Source: Pseudomonadota bacterium
GTDB taxonomy: Bacteria; Pseudomonadota; Gammaproteobacteria; Xanthomonadales; Marinicellaceae
Length of the DNA stretch: 16,354 nucleotides
Direction of reading: 5' to 3'
Assembly (NCBI GenBank): GCA_008501575.1
Contig: QQUO01000203.1
Coordinates: 1 to 16,354 of the forward strand
The position numbers were made by a program, and so were the translations under genes. Positions within the stretch are counted from its first letter, which is position 1; each line of letters starts with the position of its first letter. Shown piece by piece: positions 1-7,621 of this stretch. The notes beneath the pieces are model-generated. The model was not told where the DNA came from. It saw only the letters and a list, made by a program, of their open reading frames with translations, and did not search any database.

Positions 1-799
1 AGTAGATATCCGCATTACCACCTTTGGATAATGTGACTGCCAAATGCCGTCCATCGGGAGAAAATTTAGGGGCACTGTTAATACCTTTAAAATTGGCCAT
101 CAGGGTACGTTCGCCGGTTTTTAAATGCTGTAGATAGATGGCTGAATTACCTTGTTCAAAGGACACATAAGCAATCCGTTGGCGATCGGGAGACCACGCC
201 GGGGACATCAGTGGTTCTTTCGAGGTGACCAAGGATTGGGGATTAAAACCATCGGCATCAGAGACCATCAGTTGAAAATGAACACCGCTTGAATTTTCGG
301 TCACTGTAACATAAGCGAGTTTGGTCGAAAAGGCACCCGGCACCCCAATGATTTCCTCATATATTTTATCGGCAATAAAATGGGCAGCGGCGCGCAACTG
401 ATCCGTTTTAATCGGTAAAGTCAACGCCAATAACTGCTTTTGGTCAGCCACCGATGATAATCTGAAGCGAATTTCTATGCGCCCGGCAGACACCGACTGT
501 ATTGATGCATACGCAATATAATCTGCCTTTAATAAACGCCAGGTACCCATGTTAATGTCATCATCGGCAGCGGGGTGTTCCACCAGCAAATCCTGAGACA
601 ATGGTGCAAACTGGCCTGAACGTGCCAAATCATGGCGAATAATCGCGCTGATGTCGGTACTTAAAGGGCCGTCAGGATAAACAAAATCAGTCACCGCAAT
701 GGGTATGGCACTGGCACTGCCTCCATCGATGGTGATGTTAAGTTGGGCCTGGGCATGTGAACCCATGATTAATATAAACAAAGCACTTATTATTCGCAT
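1..799 (-). CDS. tolB: TolB, Tol-Pal periplasmic beta-propeller protein (3' end outside window)
   Basis: TolB is the periplasmic propeller protein that binds Pal and links it to the inner-membrane TolQRA complex during outer-membrane constriction at division. About 266 residues are visible and the frame runs open off the left edge. The start is ATG at 797-799, preceded by AGGAGA (809-814) at a good distance. Residues 1-18 form a signal peptide (MRIISALFILIMGSHAQA, then Q). An N-terminal alpha/beta domain follows (for example the segment around DISAIIRHDLARSGQF). After that come propeller repeats with the usual motifs SPAWSPDRQRIAYVSF and APKFSPDGRHLAVTLS. It starts 5 nt after the tolA stop, so it is the distal visible gene of the tolQRAB operon. 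Pal would be expected next, beyond the window. Identification is firm. Confidence 0.95.
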   Translation of the reverse strand, partial: MRIISALFILIMGSHAQAQLNITIDGGSASAIPIAVTDFVYPDGPLSTDISAIIRHDLARSGQFAPLSQDLLVEHPAADDDINMGTWRLLKADYIAYASIQSVSAGRIEIRFRLSSVADQKQLLALTLPIKTDQLRAAAHFIADKIYEEIIGVPGAFSTKLAYVTVTENSSGVHFQLMVSDADGFNPQSLVTSKEPLMSPAWSPDRQRIAYVSFEQGNSAIYLQHLKTGERTLMANFKGINSAPKFSPDGRHLAVTLSKGGNADIY

Positions 800-804
800 A
801 ATTA

Positions 805-1617
805 TCAGTCTCCTTGGTACTGAAATATAAAATTAAGCCGTCTTTCAAACACGGATTCAAATCCCGCATAAGGCAATGGATCGGCTTTTTTAACGGCATT
901 GATGATTGAGTTTTTAACCACCGTATCGGCATTACAGGGTGTACCGATGGTGACACTTATCACCCCACCACCGGGAATTTGATTCACTTTAATCTGACAC
1001 TTTAATCCGGCCGGGGTTCCGACTGGTCGTGCCCATTGACGGGTAACATCGGCCTGTATGGCCGTGATGTAATGGTTTAACAGACTGGGTTCCTGTCCGG
1101 TTTTGCCATCTTGGGTGCCGATGGGGCCGCTGGCTTGCTGTTCCACCTTATTATCATCCGGTACCGTTTGTTGGGGTTTTTGATCCGGTGTCTTTTGCGC
1201 TTTGGCGGCGGCTTCTGCGGCTTGCCGTTGTTCCCTGAGTTGTTGCAGTTTCTTTAATCGCTCGGCTTGTTCTTGTTGTCTTTTTAAGACCGCCGGATCA
1301 GGTTTTGCCGGTTCTGGCTCAATTTTGGGTTCCGGTTTTGGCTCAGGTTTTGGCTCCGGTTTTAGTTCCGGTTCGGGTTTTGGCTCAGGTTTTGGTTTTG
1401 GGGGTTGTTGTACCGGTGCTTGTTCGGTATCTGGCTTCTTTTGTGGCTGCGGGGCTGACAGTGGCTGTGTTAAATCCACAATCTGAGCTTCAATGGCAAT
1501 GCCTTTGGGGGGTGTGATGACTTTTTGTTGCGCGGAAATAAATAAGAGTGCCACCAGCAACAGGTGCAAACCCATTGAATAAAACAAGGCTTTTTTTTGT
1601 TCTACCGGCAGTGACAT
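805..1617 (-). CDS. tolA: TolA, inner-membrane-anchored periplasm-spanning protein
   Basis: TolA transmits proton-motive force from TolQR to the Pal/TolB side of the envelope. The 270 residues show the classical three parts. There is one N-terminal membrane segment at about residues 12-30 (FYSMGLHLLLVALLFISAQ). A long linker follows, first Pro/Glu/Lys-rich (about 62-108), then a short charged Gln/Ala/Lys/Arg helix (about 109-145). A C-terminal domain III spans about 175-270, with Cys207 and Cys228 placed like the conserved disulfide pair. The protein is clearly shorter than the roughly 420 residues of E. coli TolA, because the helical linker is short and partly replaced by TonB-like PEPK repeats. 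The ATG start lies 5 nt after the tolR stop. TonB is the main alternative, but the gene order and domain III favour TolA. Confidence 0.93.
   Translation of the reverse strand: MSLPVEQKKALFYSMGLHLLLVALLFISAQQKVITPPKGIAIEAQIVDLTQPLSAPQPQKKPDTEQAPVQQPPKPKPEPKPEPELKPEPKPEPKPEPKIEPEPAKPDPAVLKRQQEQAERLKKLQQLREQRQAAEAAAKAQKTPDQKPQQTVPDDNKVEQQASGPIGTQDGKTGQEPSLLNHYITAIQADVTRQWARPVGTPAGLKCQIKVNQIPGGGVISVTIGTPCNADTVVKNSIINAVKKADPLPYAGFESVFERRLNFIFQYQGD
1294..1404 (-). repeat. Pro-Glu-Pro-Lys coding repeat in the TolA linker
   Basis: This stretch encodes TolA residues 72-108, a run of PKPEP, PEPK and PEPEL units. At DNA level it is an imperfect tandem repeat, mostly of 12 nt (two PEPK-type dipeptides), built from Glu, Pro and Lys codons. 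Such a segment forms an extended, stiff, charged rod like the TonB linker. It may vary in copy number between strains. Confidence 0.8.
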
Positions 1618-1622
1618 GGGTA

Positions 1623-2036
1623 TTAATTCGGCTTAATGGGTTCACTGAGCAAACCCACTTTTTTCGCACCAGCCTGTTGTGCCACCACCATCGCCTGGTA
1701 CACCTGACCGTAAGAAACCGCTTTATCAGCACCTATCATAATCGGTATATCCGGGTTAACTTTGACAAAAGCAGCCAATTTTTTTTGTAAACTATCACTG
1801 TCCAGCAACTCGTATTCACCATCAATACTTAAATACAAATCACCCTTGTCGGTGACATTAATGACCGCCGGTTCTGATGCAATATCAACGGTGTTGGCTT
1901 TGGACTCGGGTAAATTAACATCCACGCCTAAATTCAGCAATGGTGTGGTAATCATAAAAATAATCAGCAACACCAAGGTCACATCGATATAAGGCACCAC
2001 ATTGATTTCAGCATTGAGTTTTCGTTGACGGCGCAT
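1623..2036 (-). CDS. tolR: TolR, proton-channel and peptidoglycan-binding subunit
   Basis: TolR is an ExbD/TolR family protein that forms the Tol proton channel together with TolQ. It is 137 residues long, typical for the family. A single membrane helix spans about residues 13-34 (VVPYIDVTLVLLIIFMITTPLL) and contains Asp18, which matches the essential channel aspartate of E. coli TolR (Asp23). A periplasmic alpha/beta domain follows (about 40-137), ending in the typical segment QVYQAMVVAQQAGAKKVGLLSEP. The ATG lies 2 nt downstream of the tolQ stop, and tolA follows 5 nt after its own stop, so the three are one transcription and translation unit. ExbD is the alternative, but the tolQ-tolR-tolA-tolB order settles it. 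Confidence 0.95.
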   Translation of the reverse strand: MRRQRKLNAEINVVPYIDVTLVLLIIFMITTPLLNLGVDVNLPESKANTVDIASEPAVINVTDKGDLYLSIDGEYELLDSDSLQKKLAAFVKVNPDIPIMIGADKAVSYGQVYQAMVVAQQAGAKKVGLLSEPIKPN

Positions 2037-2038
2037 CT

Positions 2039-2707
2039 TTATTCACCAATTTGACGGTGTAAAATCGCTGAGAACTCATCTTTAAAGGCATCATACTGAC
2101 TATAAATACGTTCCACCTTATCACTGTAGCGATTATAAAAAATAACCGCCGGTATGGCGGCAAACAGGCCCATGGCCGTGGCAATTAATGCCTCCGAGAT
2201 ACCCGGCGCCACCAGAGCAATGGTGGCCTGGGTGACATCCGACAAGGCATGAAAAGACAACATAATACCAATCACGGTACCAAATAAACCGATGTAAGGA
2301 CTGGTTGAGCCAATGGTGGCCAGGGTTGGTAATTGTGATTCCAGACTTTCAATTTCCCGACTCAAGGCCACGCGCATGGCATGATCAGCACTTTCCACTG
2401 AATTAATGCTGATTTGACCGCTGTTTTTCTTGCGCTGGAACTCACTAAATCCGGCGGTAAATATACGGGCAATACCTGAGCTCTTATTGTTGTTAACCTG
2501 TTGATAGAGCTTATTTAAATCAATTCCGGACCAAAAATGTTCTTCAAACTTTTTGGCGGTTTTTTGTGCTTTTGCCAAAATGTTACCTTTACTGAAAATA
2601 ATCAGCCAAGACCAAATGGAAGCCAAAATAAGTATCAACATCACCACTTTTACCGGTAATGAGGCATTGACGATAATCTCTAAATAAAATTGTCCGCTGT
2701 CGTTCAC
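2039..2707 (-). CDS. tolQ: TolQ, inner-membrane Tol motor subunit
   Basis: TolQ is the MotA/TolQ/ExbB-type stator that couples proton flow through TolQ-TolR to TolA movement. The 222 residues carry three membrane segments, roughly 18-38, 127-150 and 160-185. The second and third hold the conserved stretch SPYIGLFGTVIGIMLSF and the stretch VAPGISEALIATAMGLFAAIPAVIFYNR. The start is GTG at 2705-2707, with AGGAG at 2714-2718 six nt upstream. An ATG two bases earlier (2707-2709) is followed at once by TGA and cannot be the start. The N-terminus aligns with E. coli TolQ (ASLPVKVVMLILI against ASLLVKLIMLILI, from memory). It lies 23 nt after ybgC. Confidence 0.95.
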   Translation of the reverse strand: MNDSGQFYLEIIVNASLPVKVVMLILILASIWSWLIIFSKGNILAKAQKTAKKFEEHFWSGIDLNKLYQQVNNNKSSGIARIFTAGFSEFQRKKNSGQISINSVESADHAMRVALSREIESLESQLPTLATIGSTSPYIGLFGTVIGIMLSFHALSDVTQATIALVAPGISEALIATAMGLFAAIPAVIFYNRYSDKVERIYSQYDAFKDEFSAILHRQIGE

Positions 2708-2730
2708 ATGAGACTCCTGATTGTGGTTAA

Positions 2731-3138
2731 TTACTGTTGGTCAATTAAACGGTTTAAGTATTTCTGAGGAAACCGCATCGGTTTAAAACGCTGATCATGG
2801 ACACTCACCACCGTGACTTCGGCGGTGGCTATCACTTTGTTATCAACTGTCATCACTTGTTCAAGCACCATCCGTACAGCGCTGTGACTTTTGATTTCGC
2901 AAGAGATGCTCAATATATCATCTAAATAAGCCGGTTTAAGGTACTGAATATCGATTCCACGAACCACCAACAATACGTTTTCTTGATGTCTCATTTCACT
3001 TTGTTGTAAGTCGTGATGACGTAGCCACTCAGTACGTGCCTGGTCAAAAAAATTAACATAACGGCCATGGTATACGACACCGCCGGCATCGGTGTGTTCA
3101 TAATAAACACGGGTTTTATACAAAAAAGAGGTCATCAC
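2731..3138 (-). CDS. ybgC: YbgC, hotdog-fold acyl-CoA thioesterase
   Basis: YbgC is a cytoplasmic hotdog thioesterase acting on acyl-CoA. In E. coli it is encoded at the head of the tol-pal operon and has been linked to phospholipid metabolism. The 135 residues carry the family signature YYEHTDAGGVVYHGRYVNFFDQAR near the N-terminus, with Asp17 as the catalytic aspartate. Two starts are possible: GTG at 3136-3138, overlapping the ruvB stop as GTGA, or ATG at 3133-3135, as TGATG. They differ by one residue. AGGA upstream fits the GTG better in spacing, but ATG is the stronger codon. Here ybgC joins the ruv genes directly to the tol genes, so the whole block may be co-transcribed. Confidence 0.92.
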   Translation of the reverse strand: MMTSFLYKTRVYYEHTDAGGVVYHGRYVNFFDQARTEWLRHHDLQQSEMRHQENVLLVVRGIDIQYLKPAYLDDILSISCEIKSHSAVRMVLEQVMTVDNKVIATAEVTVVSVHDQRFKPMRFPQKYLNRLIDQQ

Positions 3139-4175
3139 TCAAATAAGTCCTGGTTGGGTTTAGTCGGTTGTTTTAGACCCATGATTTGCCAGGTTTTACG
3201 GGTGGCGATTCGACCGCGTGCGGTGCGCGCCATTAAACCTTGTTGAATTAAATAAGGTTCAATGACATCTTCGACGGTACCGCGTTCTTCGCTTAAGGCG
3301 GCTGCCAAGGAGTTTATGCCCACCGGACCACCCTCAAACTGGACGGTAATCACTTGTAACAGTTTGCGATCCATTTCATCCAATCCACGCTGATCCACTT
3401 GCAACATATCCATAGCATCTGCGGCTAATTGTTGTGTAATGACACCATCTCCTTTGATTTCCGCATAATCTCGTACCCGCCGCAAGAGCCGATTAGCAAT
3501 CCTTGGCGTGCCCCGTGAACGTTTTGCCACTTCATAACAACCGTCCTGGTCGGCTTCTATGTTTAAAATATCGGCAGACCGCGCGACAATATGGGCCAAA
3601 TCTTCCACTGCATAAAATTGTAACCTTTGCACGATACCGAAACGATCGCGTAGTGGTGAGGTTAATAAGCCGGCACGGGTGGTGGCGCCCACCAGAGTAA
3701 ACGGTGGCAAGTCCAGTTTAATGGAGCGGGCTGCCGGACCTTCACCGATCATTATATCAATCTGAAAATCTTCCATCGCCGGGTATAAAATTTCTTCGAC
3801 CACCGCAGATAAACGATGAATTTCATCGATAAACAACACATCGTGGGGTTGTAAATTTGTTAATAAAGCCGCTAAATCTCCGGCCTTTTCTAACACAGGT
3901 CCGGATGTTTGGCGTAATTGCACACCCATTTCATGAGCAACAATATGGGCCAGGGTGGTTTTGCCCAAGCCAGGTGGTCCAAAAATCAGCACATGATCCA
4001 GGGCTTCTTGTCGCTTGCGGGCGGCTTCAATAAATAAAGCCATCTGTGCTTTAACCTCCGTTTGACCTAAGTATTCCTCAATTTTTTGGGGTCGGATGGT
4101 GGCTTCAATAATCGATTCCTGCGGATCATTAATATCCGCGCCTATCATGCGTTCGGGATTGAAATTTGAGTCCAT
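3135..4175 (-). CDS. ruvB: RuvB, Holliday-junction branch-migration ATPase
   Basis: RuvB is the AAA+ hexameric motor that drives branch migration of Holliday junctions bound by RuvA. The 346 residues are full length. Walker A is GPPGLGKT (66-73), Walker B is DEIH (117-120), the sensor segment is GATTRAG (163-169) and the likely arginine finger is in SPLRDRFG (173-180). The sensor-2 helix is GTPRIANRLLRRVRD (222-236), and a winged-helix DNA-binding domain spans about 260-335 (EERGTVEDVIEPYLIQQG). An AAGGAGG sequence lying in the end of ruvA precedes the ATG by about 10 nt. The gap to ruvA is 3 nt, and the end overlaps the start of ybgC. Confidence 0.97.
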   Translation of the reverse strand: MDSNFNPERMIGADINDPQESIIEATIRPQKIEEYLGQTEVKAQMALFIEAARKRQEALDHVLIFGPPGLGKTTLAHIVAHEMGVQLRQTSGPVLEKAGDLAALLTNLQPHDVLFIDEIHRLSAVVEEILYPAMEDFQIDIMIGEGPAARSIKLDLPPFTLVGATTRAGLLTSPLRDRFGIVQRLQFYAVEDLAHIVARSADILNIEADQDGCYEVAKRSRGTPRIANRLLRRVRDYAEIKGDGVITQQLAADAMDMLQVDQRGLDEMDRKLLQVITVQFEGGPVGINSLAAALSEERGTVEDVIEPYLIQQGLMARTARGRIATRKTWQIMGLKQPTKPNQDLFE

Positions 4176-4178
4176 AAA

Positions 4179-4781
4179 TCAGTGCCCTCCTTGTTGTTTT
4201 AAACTCATGCGCACAATATCTTCCACCGCTAAATCCTTGTTATCTTTATGAATTTTATGAACGATATGACGTGCTTCCTGAGGCTTAAAGCCCAATGACT
4301 GTAAGGCACTGATGGCCTCAGCCTGTACCCCTAAACGGGCCGGCTGTGCGGTTTTTGTCGGATCCGACAGTTCACTCAAATCGACCTTATCCTTCATTTC
4401 AATCATCAGCCTTTGTGCCGTCTTTTTACCAATACCCGGTACTTGGGTAATGGCAGAAATGTCTTGATCATTTATTACGCGGGCAAACTCTGCTGAACTC
4501 ATGGTGGATAACACCGCCAAAGCTGATTTTGCGCCGATACCGTTAACCTTTAACAGGGTTCTGAACAACTGCCGTTGGGAAAAGCTGCGAAAACCATAAA
4601 GAATTGAGGCATCTTCCCGCACCAAGTGGTGAATAATCAATTCAATGTCTTTGTTTACAGCAGGTAACTCAAAAAAAACAGATGTCGGCACTTCAATTTC
4701 ATAACCCACACCTTGCACATTGACAATTAAATGGGCCGGCGGTTCTGTGTGTAGCAGTTGCCCTTTAATAAGTCCAATCAC
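4179..4781 (-). CDS. ruvA: RuvA, Holliday-junction-binding subunit
   Basis: RuvA is the tetrameric protein that recognises four-way junctions and loads RuvB. I take GTG at 4779-4781 as the start, giving about 200 residues beginning (M)IGLIKGQLL, as in other RuvA proteins. GGAG at 4788-4791 sits exactly 6 nt upstream, and the start overlaps the ruvC stop as GTGA. A TTG at 4793 is in frame but would add four residues and place the Shine-Dalgarno inside the gene. The protein shows the N-terminal OB fold (HLIVNVQGVGYEIEVP), the helix-hairpin-helix motifs (LLKVNGIGAKSALAVL and ITQVPGIGKKTAQRLMIEMKDK), and the C-terminal RuvB-binding domain (AISALQSLGFKPQEARHIVHKI). Confidence 0.95.
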   Translation of the reverse strand: MIGLIKGQLLHTEPPAHLIVNVQGVGYEIEVPTSVFFELPAVNKDIELIIHHLVREDASILYGFRSFSQRQLFRTLLKVNGIGAKSALAVLSTMSSAEFARVINDQDISAITQVPGIGKKTAQRLMIEMKDKVDLSELSDPTKTAQPARLGVQAEAISALQSLGFKPQEARHIVHKIHKDNKDLAVEDIVRMSLKQQGGH

Positions 4782-5293
4782 AAATTTCTCCAAGAACCGG
4801 TGCGACCGGCAATAATGTGTTGTTGAGTCCAGCGGTTATTGGCATGACAAATCGCAACCGCCAAGCCATCGGCGGCATCCGCTTGAATCTTTTGTTGTAA
4901 ATTAAGTAATAAGCCAACCATGTATTGTACCTGTGATTTAGCAGCGCCACCTTGCCCCACCACGGCTTGTTTAATGGCTTTGGGCGCATATTCGTGGACT
5001 TTAACCGATTGTGCGTGGGTGGCGCAAATGGCTGCGCCCCGCGCTTGGCCTAATTTAATTGCTGATTGCGGGTTTTTCGCCATAAAAACCGTTTCTATGG
5101 CCATCTCATGCGGTTTATATTGTTTAATGATGTCATTAATACCACTAAATATAAGACCCAGGCGCTCGGGAAAATCCCCGTTTCCACAATGAATGGTTTG
5201 ATGGTGAACATACTGCACTTGTTGTTTATGGGTATCAATAATGCCAACGCCGGTCATACGAGAACCCGGATCAATACCTATAATTCGTAACAT
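4778..5293 (-). CDS. ruvC: RuvC, Holliday-junction resolvase
   Basis: RuvC is the dimeric endonuclease that resolves Holliday junctions by paired nicks, working with RuvAB. The 171 residues are full length. The four acidic catalytic residues are all present: Asp8 (IGIDPGS), Glu67 (AIETVF), Asp139 and Asp142 (QADAADGLAVAICH). The segment VFMAKNPQSAIKLGQARG is also typical. The ATG at 5291-5293 begins the ruvCAB run, and the end overlaps ruvA by 4 nt. In many gammaproteobacteria yebC precedes ruvC. Here the upstream neighbour is a divergent exonuclease III gene 163 nt away. I saw no clear LexA box (CTGT-N8-ACAG) in that gap. Confidence 0.96.
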   Translation of the reverse strand: MLRIIGIDPGSRMTGVGIIDTHKQQVQYVHHQTIHCGNGDFPERLGLIFSGINDIIKQYKPHEMAIETVFMAKNPQSAIKLGQARGAAICATHAQSVKVHEYAPKAIKQAVVGQGGAAKSQVQYMVGLLLNLQQKIQADAADGLAVAICHANNRWTQQHIIAGRTGSWRNL

Positions 5294-5417
5294 GGCAGTT
5301 TCTCTTGTGAATCGCGCATCGATGTCTAAATAGTCAATTAGCCAACATTTTAAAGGATAGCCTGTTAAATTGTTATGTGATTGTTGTAATTTGGCTGAAT
5401 GATGTCATCCTTTTGAC

Positions 5418-5423
5418 TATAAT
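5418..5423 (+). promoter_or_regulatory. Candidate -10 element for the xth-cyb-yceI unit
   Basis: The 163-nt divergent gap 5294-5456 holds a perfect TATAAT at 5418-5423, which would place a start near 5430, about 27 nt before the exonuclease ATG. No good -35 hexamer sits 16-18 nt upstream, so this rests on the -10 alone. I could not pick out a convincing ruvC promoter on the other strand. Confidence 0.3.
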
Positions 5424-5456
5424 TAATTATTTGACCTGATATCAATAAAAATTACC

Positions 5457-6224
5457 ATGAAAATTGCCAGCTGGAATGTGAATTCATTGAAAGTCCGATT
5501 ACCGCAGGTGCTTGATTGGCTCAAGCAGCAGCAACCCGATATTTTGGCCTTACAAGAAACCAAAATAATCGATGATGTTTTTCCGGTGCAAGCCATCCGC
5601 GAGGCCGGTTATGAAGTGGTGTATTCCGGCCAAAAAACCTATAATGGTGTGGCCATTATTGCCAAGCAGAATCCTCAAGATATGATCACTGATATTGAAG
5701 GACTTGATGATCCACAACGCCGGATTTTAGCCGCCACCGTGGATGATATTCGCATTGTTAATCTTTATGTGGTCAATGGTGAAGCACCCGGTACCGACAA
5801 ATTTAACTATAAATTGAATTGGTTACAACATGTCACCGGTTTTCTCGATGCACAACTGAATGAATATCAAAATGTGATTGTATTGGGTGATTTTAACATT
5901 GCCCCGGATGACCGTGATGTCCATGACCCACAAAAGTGGTATGAAAAAATACTCTGTACCACCGAAGAACGTAATGCTTTGAACAACATACTGGATTTAG
6001 GCTTTCAGGACAGTTTCCGGCTGCTGCACGACGCCGGCGGTTACTTCAGTTGGTGGGATTATCGCATGAATAAATTTGCCCGTGGTATGGGGTTACGCAT
6101 CGATTTAATACTGGCCAGTGATGAACTCAGTGAAACTTTGTCATCGGCTTATATTGATGTTGAACCGAGAAAAAATGAACGCCCTTCCGATCATACCCCG
6201 GTGGTGGCAGAATTTGATTGGTAA
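5457..6224 (+). CDS. xthA: Exonuclease III family AP endonuclease
   Basis: This enzyme cleaves DNA 5' of abasic sites and trims 3' blocks in base-excision repair, and it has 3'-5' exonuclease activity. The 255 residues form one endonuclease/exonuclease/phosphatase domain. Visible motifs are SWNVNSLK (5-12) at the N-terminus, LQETKI with the metal ligand Glu34, VLGDFNIAPDD with Asp145 and Asn147, WWDYR (199-203), GLRIDLIL (212-219), and the C-terminal SDHTPVV with Asp245 and His246. It lacks an obvious Shine-Dalgarno before the ATG. It is the first gene of a plus-strand unit with the b561 and YceI genes (18 and 13 nt gaps). Members are named xthA or exoA. The family call is firm; the exact orthology to E. 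coli xthA is less so. Confidence 0.9.
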   Translation: MKIASWNVNSLKVRLPQVLDWLKQQQPDILALQETKIIDDVFPVQAIREAGYEVVYSGQKTYNGVAIIAKQNPQDMITDIEGLDDPQRRILAATVDDIRIVNLYVVNGEAPGTDKFNYKLNWLQHVTGFLDAQLNEYQNVIVLGDFNIAPDDRDVHDPQKWYEKILCTTEERNALNNILDLGFQDSFRLLHDAGGYFSWWDYRMNKFARGMGLRIDLILASDELSETLSSAYIDVEPRKNERPSDHTPVVAEFDW

Positions 6225-6242
6225 ACTATTGGAGAAAATCTC

Positions 6243-6764
6243 ATGCAAAAATACAGTTTAACAACCCGAATCATCCATTGGCTTAGTGCCTTAATCATCT
6301 TTTTTATGTTTATCAGCGGCTGGTATATGGTGGAATTGGATTATTACAGCCCTTGGTATAACCGCTTGCCGGAGTTACATTATGCTGTTGGTATGGTGCT
6401 AATGTTTGTTTGGTTGGTTAAAATTATTCGATTACTCACCGGTTACCAAAAAAGACTGTCCCCACCGGTAAAACCATTTGAACGTATCCTGTCTCAACTC
6501 ACTCAATCCTTGTTTTATGTGTTTGTTATTGGTTTAGTTATCACCGGTTATCTGATGATGACTGCCGACGGTCAACCGAAAATATTATTTAAAACCATTA
6601 ATTTACCATCATTAACACAATTTTCAGGTCCGGTGGTGGATACTATGGGCTGGGTTCACGAATATGGTGCTTACTTATTAATGCTTTTTGTGGCACTTCA
6701 TATCATCGGTGCGGTCAAACATCACTTCGTCGATAAAGATGACACACTTAAACGAATACTTTAA
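6243..6764 (+). CDS. Cytochrome b561 family membrane di-haem protein
   Basis: The 173-residue protein has four membrane helices, roughly 10-30, 44-66, 88-108 and 137-158. It has the haem-ligand histidines expected for bacterial b561: His12 (RIIHW), His46 (LHYAVG), His139 (WVHEYG) and His153 (ALHIIGAVKHHF). The family moves electrons in the inner membrane between quinones and periplasmic partners; E. coli CybB oxidises superoxide into ubiquinone. It is followed 13 nt later by yceI, the same pairing as yceJ-yceI in E. coli, which favours the YceJ branch. GGAG lies at a proper distance before the ATG. No CXXCH motif is present, so this is not a c-type cytochrome. Confidence 0.9.
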   Translation: MQKYSLTTRIIHWLSALIIFFMFISGWYMVELDYYSPWYNRLPELHYAVGMVLMFVWLVKIIRLLTGYQKRLSPPVKPFERILSQLTQSLFYVFVIGLVITGYLMMTADGQPKILFKTINLPSLTQFSGPVVDTMGWVHEYGAYLLMLFVALHIIGAVKHHFVDKDDTLKRIL

Positions 6765-6777
6765 TTTTGGAGACAAC

Positions 6778-7341
6778 ATGAAAAAACGATTAGCCTTATT
6801 ACTTTTTGTCCTGACGCCTTTGGTACAAGCCGCTGATTATAATGTAGACATCGAAGGTCAACACGCTTTTGTTCAATTTAAAATTAACCATTTGGGGTTC
6901 AGTTGGTTATATGGTCGATTTGATACTTTTGATGGTTCCTTTTCCTATGATGAAAATGCACCCGAAAAAGCAGCCATTCAAATGACCGTACAAACCAACA
7001 GTGTTAATTCAAATCACGCGGAAAGAGATAAACATTTACGCAGTGATGACTTTTTGAATGTGGCGGCTCACCCCACAGCAAAATTTGTCAGCACCTCATT
7101 TTCACCGGGTGCAGATGGTCATGGCACCATGACCGGTGATTTAACCATTAATGGCGTAACCAACAAAGTGGAATTGGATGTTCAATTCGTTGGCGCCGGC
7201 GACGATCCCTGGGGTGGTCACCGACGTGGTTATGAAGCCACCACAGAAATTAGTTTAAGTGAATATAAGATCAAAAGAAATTTAGGCCCGGCCTCTGATA
7301 AACTTTATTTGACAGTTTCAGTTGAAGGCGTTAAAAAGTAA
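6778..7341 (+). CDS. yceI: YceI family secreted lipocalin-like protein
   Basis: YceI proteins are periplasmic beta-barrels of the lipocalin-like fold that bind isoprenoid-type lipids such as quinone precursors. The physiological role is not settled. From ATG at 6778, with GGAG just upstream, the product is 187 residues. The frame is open further upstream but that part lies inside the b561 gene. Residues 1-18 form a signal peptide (MKKRLALLLFVLTPLVQA, cleaved before ADY). Family motifs follow: ADYNVDIEGQHAFVQFKINHLGFSWLYGRF, HAERDKHLRSDDFLNVAAHPTAKF, GTMTGDLTINGVTNKVELDV and GYEATTEISLSEYKI. It is the last gene of the unit and ends shortly before a hairpin terminator. Confidence 0.93.
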   Translation: MKKRLALLLFVLTPLVQAADYNVDIEGQHAFVQFKINHLGFSWLYGRFDTFDGSFSYDENAPEKAAIQMTVQTNSVNSNHAERDKHLRSDDFLNVAAHPTAKFVSTSFSPGADGHGTMTGDLTINGVTNKVELDVQFVGAGDDPWGGHRRGYEATTEISLSEYKIKRNLGPASDKLYLTVSVEGVKK

Positions 7342-7361
7342 TTTAATTAATACCAATAAAT

Positions 7362-7392
7362 AAAAACCACTGTTTATCGGTGGTTTTTTTTT
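7362..7392 (+). terminator. Rho-independent terminator after yceI (probably bidirectional)
   Basis: An AAAACCAC arm (7363-7370) pairs with GTGGTTTT (7380-7387) across a 9-nt loop, and a run of Ts follows on the plus strand. It lies 20 nt after the yceI stop. On the minus strand the same hairpin is followed by TTTTTATTTATT, so it could also stop transcripts coming from the tRNA-Lys gene, about 235 nt away. The rest of 7393-7621 holds nothing I recognise apart from the AT-rich inverted repeat listed separately. Confidence 0.8.
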
Positions 7393-7541
7393 GCCTGTCA
7401 GTTTGTCTGAAATTCTTTTTTTAGGGTAATGACCCACCCGGTTTTATATAAAAAGGAAGCTTACAAAATCTATTTATTTTTAAATCATTGATATTAAACG
7501 AATTTATTTAAATGTTTTGTGGTATTTATGTGGCTTGTTTT

Positions 7542-7560
7542 ATGGTTAATATTTAACCAT
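7542..7560. repeat. Perfect AT-rich inverted repeat downstream of tRNA-Lys
   Basis: ATGGTTAA (7542-7549) and TTAACCAT (7553-7560) are exact reverse complements around a 3-nt centre. No T-run follows on either strand, so it is not a standard terminator. It could be a 3' trailer hairpin of the tRNA transcript or a protein-binding site; there is no direct evidence for either. Confidence 0.4.
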
Positions 7561-7621
7561 TTGTAAGTTGAAAATTGTGCACAGCAAAACAAATTAACAA
7601 AATGTGTACCGGGAACATAAA

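Noticed and set aside
1202..1517. Glycine/serine- and valine-rich open frames antisense to tolA
   Set aside because: They are the reverse reading of the Pro/Glu/Lys repeat of tolA and have no independent start signals or family resemblance.
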